Assembly: GCA_946403735.1 (NCBI GenBank)
Contig: CAMJAZ010000005.1
Span: 1 to 13,956 of the forward strand
Length of the DNA stretch: 13,956 bases
Origin: an uncultured Selenomonadales bacterium
GTDB taxonomy: Bacteria > Bacillota > Negativicutes > Selenomonadales > Selenomonadaceae
Direction: 5' to 3'
Part shown: piece after piece, positions 11,788-13,956 of the stretch
Position numbering within the stretch: the stretch's first letter is position 1
How the letters are laid out: each line of letters begins with the position of its first letter
Position numbers and translations under genes: made by a program
The notes under the pieces: model-generated
What the model was told of the DNA's origin: nothing
The model's input: the letters and a program-made list of their open reading frames with translations, nothing else
Databases searched by the model: none

Positions 11788-13953
11788 TTGAAGGAATTAA
11801 CGATAGCAAACTTGATTCGCGACGTTGAGAAAAAACAATTTCTATTGCCGACAATTCAACGCGGCTTTGTATGGGAAACTAAAAAAATCGAAACGCTTTT
11901 TGATAGCTTAATGCGCGGCTTTCCAATAAGTTCATTTTTATTTTGGGAAGTTCCTGACGAAGATGAACACACTTTCAAATTTTATGACTTCGTCAAAGAT
12001 TATAATTTTTACAGTGAAGACCCGCGCAGTTTCGCCGAATTTAAAAAAGCTCCGCACATGGCAGTTTTGGATGGCCAACAGCGCATTACGTCATTTTACA
12101 TTGGCTTGAAAGGTTCGTACATTCCGAAAGGTAAAGCTGAAACGCCGCAAAAACTTTATCTCAACTTGCTGAAAATCAACGCTGATAGTGACATTGGCGA
12201 TGACGACGCGGGACTTGATAACGTCTACGAATTTAAATTTTTGACTGATGATGACGCCGCTAAACGTGACGCCGAAACATTCTGGTTTCCCGTCGAAAAA
12301 ATTCTTGACAAAAAATTTAATGAAAGCGCTGATATTGGAGACTTCCTCATTGAAAATAATCTTGTCGATAGCAACACCCATTCATACTTGAAGTTACCGT
12401 ACAGAATTTTAAATCGCCTTTGGAATCGCATTAAAATAAAGCCCGTCATTGAATATCATCTTGAAAGTAACAAAACTTTGGACGAAGTGCTAAATATTTT
12501 TGTTCGCATTAACAACGGCGGCAAGCCTGTCGAACTTTCGGAGCTTTTAATTTCTCTGGCGACCGCGCAGTTGAAAGACTTCGACGTTGAAAACGAACTT
12601 ATTAACATTGTCAATGAAGTTAATAATATCGGCGGCGAAAAAATTTTTAACGTCAGCAACGATTTTATTTTGAAAGCGTTTTTAGTTTTATGCGGCGACC
12701 CGTCGAAAGGCAAGGAAAGTATCAAGTTCACGATTGAGAATTTCAAGCCGCAACGTATGAAAAAAATTCGTGACGAATGGAAAAATATGGCGCAGGCGAT
12801 AAAATCTGCCGTCGAACTTGTAAACGAATTTGGCTTTAATCAAAGAAATTTTACGTCGAACAATGCGTTAATTCCGCTTGCGCAGTACATTTACTTGAAG
12901 GGCAACAATATTGACGCTTACGCCGCCGATAAAGGCAAGATGATTCATTGGTTCATTAGCGCGACGTTGAACGGAATTTTCAGCGCTAGTACTGATGACA
13001 AGCTGATAAAATTTCGCAACCGTTTAAATGAAAGTCACGAAAACTTTCCAATCTTTGAAATGCTCGGTACAAAGGTTAAATCGGAAAATAAAATTGCCGA
13101 CGAACTGATTGATGCGCTGATGAGTACGAACTACAAATTTATAAAAAATGTTTTAATGGCGTTGACTATTTTGTACGACGGCAAAGTTGATTTATCCACC
13201 GTCGACGTTGACCATATGTTTCCGAAAATTAAAAGTAAAACTCTTCAAGAAATGCTGGATCAAGGTGTCACGGACGAAAAAAATTTTCAAACTTACTACG
13301 AAAAATTTTGCAACACTCTTCCCAATTTGCAACTGCTTAATTCTTCCGAAAATAAAAAGAAAAGCGCAACTTATTTCAGCGATTGGATAGCCGCTAAAAC
13401 TGATGACGAACGCGCAAAATATATGGCGGAAAATTTTGTTCCCGACGTAGATTTTAGGCTGGTCAACTTCAAAAATTTTATTGACGCACGAGGTAAATTG
13501 ATTCGTAAAAAGCTTGCTGAAAATTTGAAGGCACACGGCGTTATTTATTTCAGCGCGGCTAAAGTCATTCCGCCTATTCCGTCCGTTAGTGTTATTGATG
13601 TTGATAAAAAAACTTCTGCGCGAAAACTTGAAAAAATTCACAATATGGCATTGCGTATTAAAAAACAATTTGCCGATGCCTTCATTACTTCGGACGGAAA
13701 ATTTATGATTTACGCTGACCACAACGGCGTGACGTTAGACCCTGCCGCGCAGAAATGGAATCCTGGTTTCCACGTCGTCAATAAAGATTTGCTGACAACA
13801 CGAATAAGTTTAGATATTATCCTGCAGGAAGTTGTACCGCAAAATATTTTCGTCGAGATAACAAAAGCGAACGTAGATTATGCGCGGAAAATTGCAAAGA
13901 CACAGGGCATTTCGACGGCGTTAAAATATCTTGAGTCGACACAATATAAGTAA
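11788..13953 (+). CDS. DUF262/HNH (GmrSD-like) probable type IV restriction protein with extra C-terminal region
   Basis: The 721-residue protein begins with a DUF262 (ParB/Srx-like, GmrS) domain: FLLPTIQRGFVWE at 18-30, VLDGQQRITSFY at 93-104, and FVRINNGGKPVELSELL at 238-254. A helical middle leads to a DUF1524/GmrD-type HNH nuclease: VDVDHMFP (D475, H476), LPNLQLLN (N513) and ENKKK at 521-525. GmrSD enzymes use NTP to cleave DNA with modified, for example glucosylated, cytosines and act against phages; that role is inferred here. The usual fold should end near residue 582 (FKNFIDARGKLIRKKLAENLK region); a further region of about 140 residues is not assigned. The TTG start lies 7 nt after TGGAGG (11775-11780). 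It is complete, ending 3 bp before the window edge. Codon use resembles the core genes, so transfer, if any, is not recent. Confidence 0.88.
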   Translation: MKELTIANLIRDVEKKQFLLPTIQRGFVWETKKIETLFDSLMRGFPISSFLFWEVPDEDEHTFKFYDFVKDYNFYSEDPRSFAEFKKAPHMAVLDGQQRITSFYIGLKGSYIPKGKAETPQKLYLNLLKINADSDIGDDDAGLDNVYEFKFLTDDDAAKRDAETFWFPVEKILDKKFNESADIGDFLIENNLVDSNTHSYLKLPYRILNRLWNRIKIKPVIEYHLESNKTLDEVLNIFVRINNGGKPVELSELLISLATAQLKDFDVENELINIVNEVNNIGGEKIFNVSNDFILKAFLVLCGDPSKGKESIKFTIENFKPQRMKKIRDEWKNMAQAIKSAVELVNEFGFNQRNFTSNNALIPLAQYIYLKGNNIDAYAADKGKMIHWFISATLNGIFSASTDDKLIKFRNRLNESHENFPIFEMLGTKVKSENKIADELIDALMSTNYKFIKNVLMALTILYDGKVDLSTVDVDHMFPKIKSKTLQEMLDQGVTDEKNFQTYYEKFCNTLPNLQLLNSSENKKKSATYFSDWIAAKTDDERAKYMAENFVPDVDFRLVNFKNFIDARGKLIRKKLAENLKAHGVIYFSAAKVIPPIPSVSVIDVDKKTSARKLEKIHNMALRIKKQFADAFITSDGKFMIYADHNGVTLDPAAQKWNPGFHVVNKDLLTTRISLDIILQEVVPQNIFVEITKANVDYARKIAKTQGISTALKYLESTQYK

Positions 13954-13956
13954 GGA

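Noticed and set aside
13192..13722. Open frame of 176 codons on the - strand inside the DUF262 gene
   Set aside because: It lies wholly opposite the conserved HNH-coding part of a strong gene and has F/N/K-rich composition typical of shadow frames; no ribosome site or family was seen.

Overview
The window looks like a chromosomal segment from a low-GC member of the Bacillota. The evidence is a SepF/YlmH/DivIVA division cluster, an L27 with an N-terminal extension next to its Prp protease, frequent TTG and GTG starts after strong GGAGG sites, and AT-rich spacers. The lspA-rluD and rodZ-radical SAM neighbours fit the Negativicutes (diderm Firmicutes), but that placement is inference from gene content and not from a tree. 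All genes I accept lie on the + strand.

Layout. (1) 1-834: two unrecognised small genes, the second a single-pass membrane protein; the first may begin upstream of the window. (2) 850-1485: a YigZ/IMPACT-family protein, followed by a 300-bp spacer with three consecutive hairpins, the first two GC-rich, and a promoter. (3) 1786-6276: a housekeeping run of yggS, sepF, ylmH, divIVA, lspA and rluD covering PLP homeostasis, cell division, lipoprotein processing and rRNA pseudouridylation. (4) 6325-7181: an accessory insertion made of a right-end remnant of an IS200/IS605-type element followed by a MntA/HepT toxin-antitoxin pair with more AT-rich codons than its neighbours. (5) 7203-7925: a DUF169 protein. 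(6) 7938-9117: a ribosomal protein operon (promoter, leader, rplU, prp, rpmA, terminator). (7) 9173-11731: promoter, a RodZ-like protein and a radical SAM protein of the B12-binding-like class. (8) 11788-13953: a DUF262/HNH protein resembling GmrSD type IV restriction enzymes, with an extra C-terminal region.

The least expected feature is a family of short intergenic arrays with strict 7-bp periodicity. They sit between stop codon and next start in at least six spacers (before sepF, ylmH, divIVA, lspA, the radical SAM gene and the DUF262 gene). The units differ between arrays but are related; two arrays 7 kb apart share the decamer TAGGTTGTAG. They resemble the short tandemly repeated repetitive (STRR) heptamers described in cyanobacteria. 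TAG-containing arrays place stop codons in all three frames just after a gene.

Defence-type genes (HepT/MntA and the DUF262 protein) sit in two places otherwise filled by core genes, so this looks like a conserved backbone with small accessory insertions. I found no tRNA, rRNA or CRISPR array.
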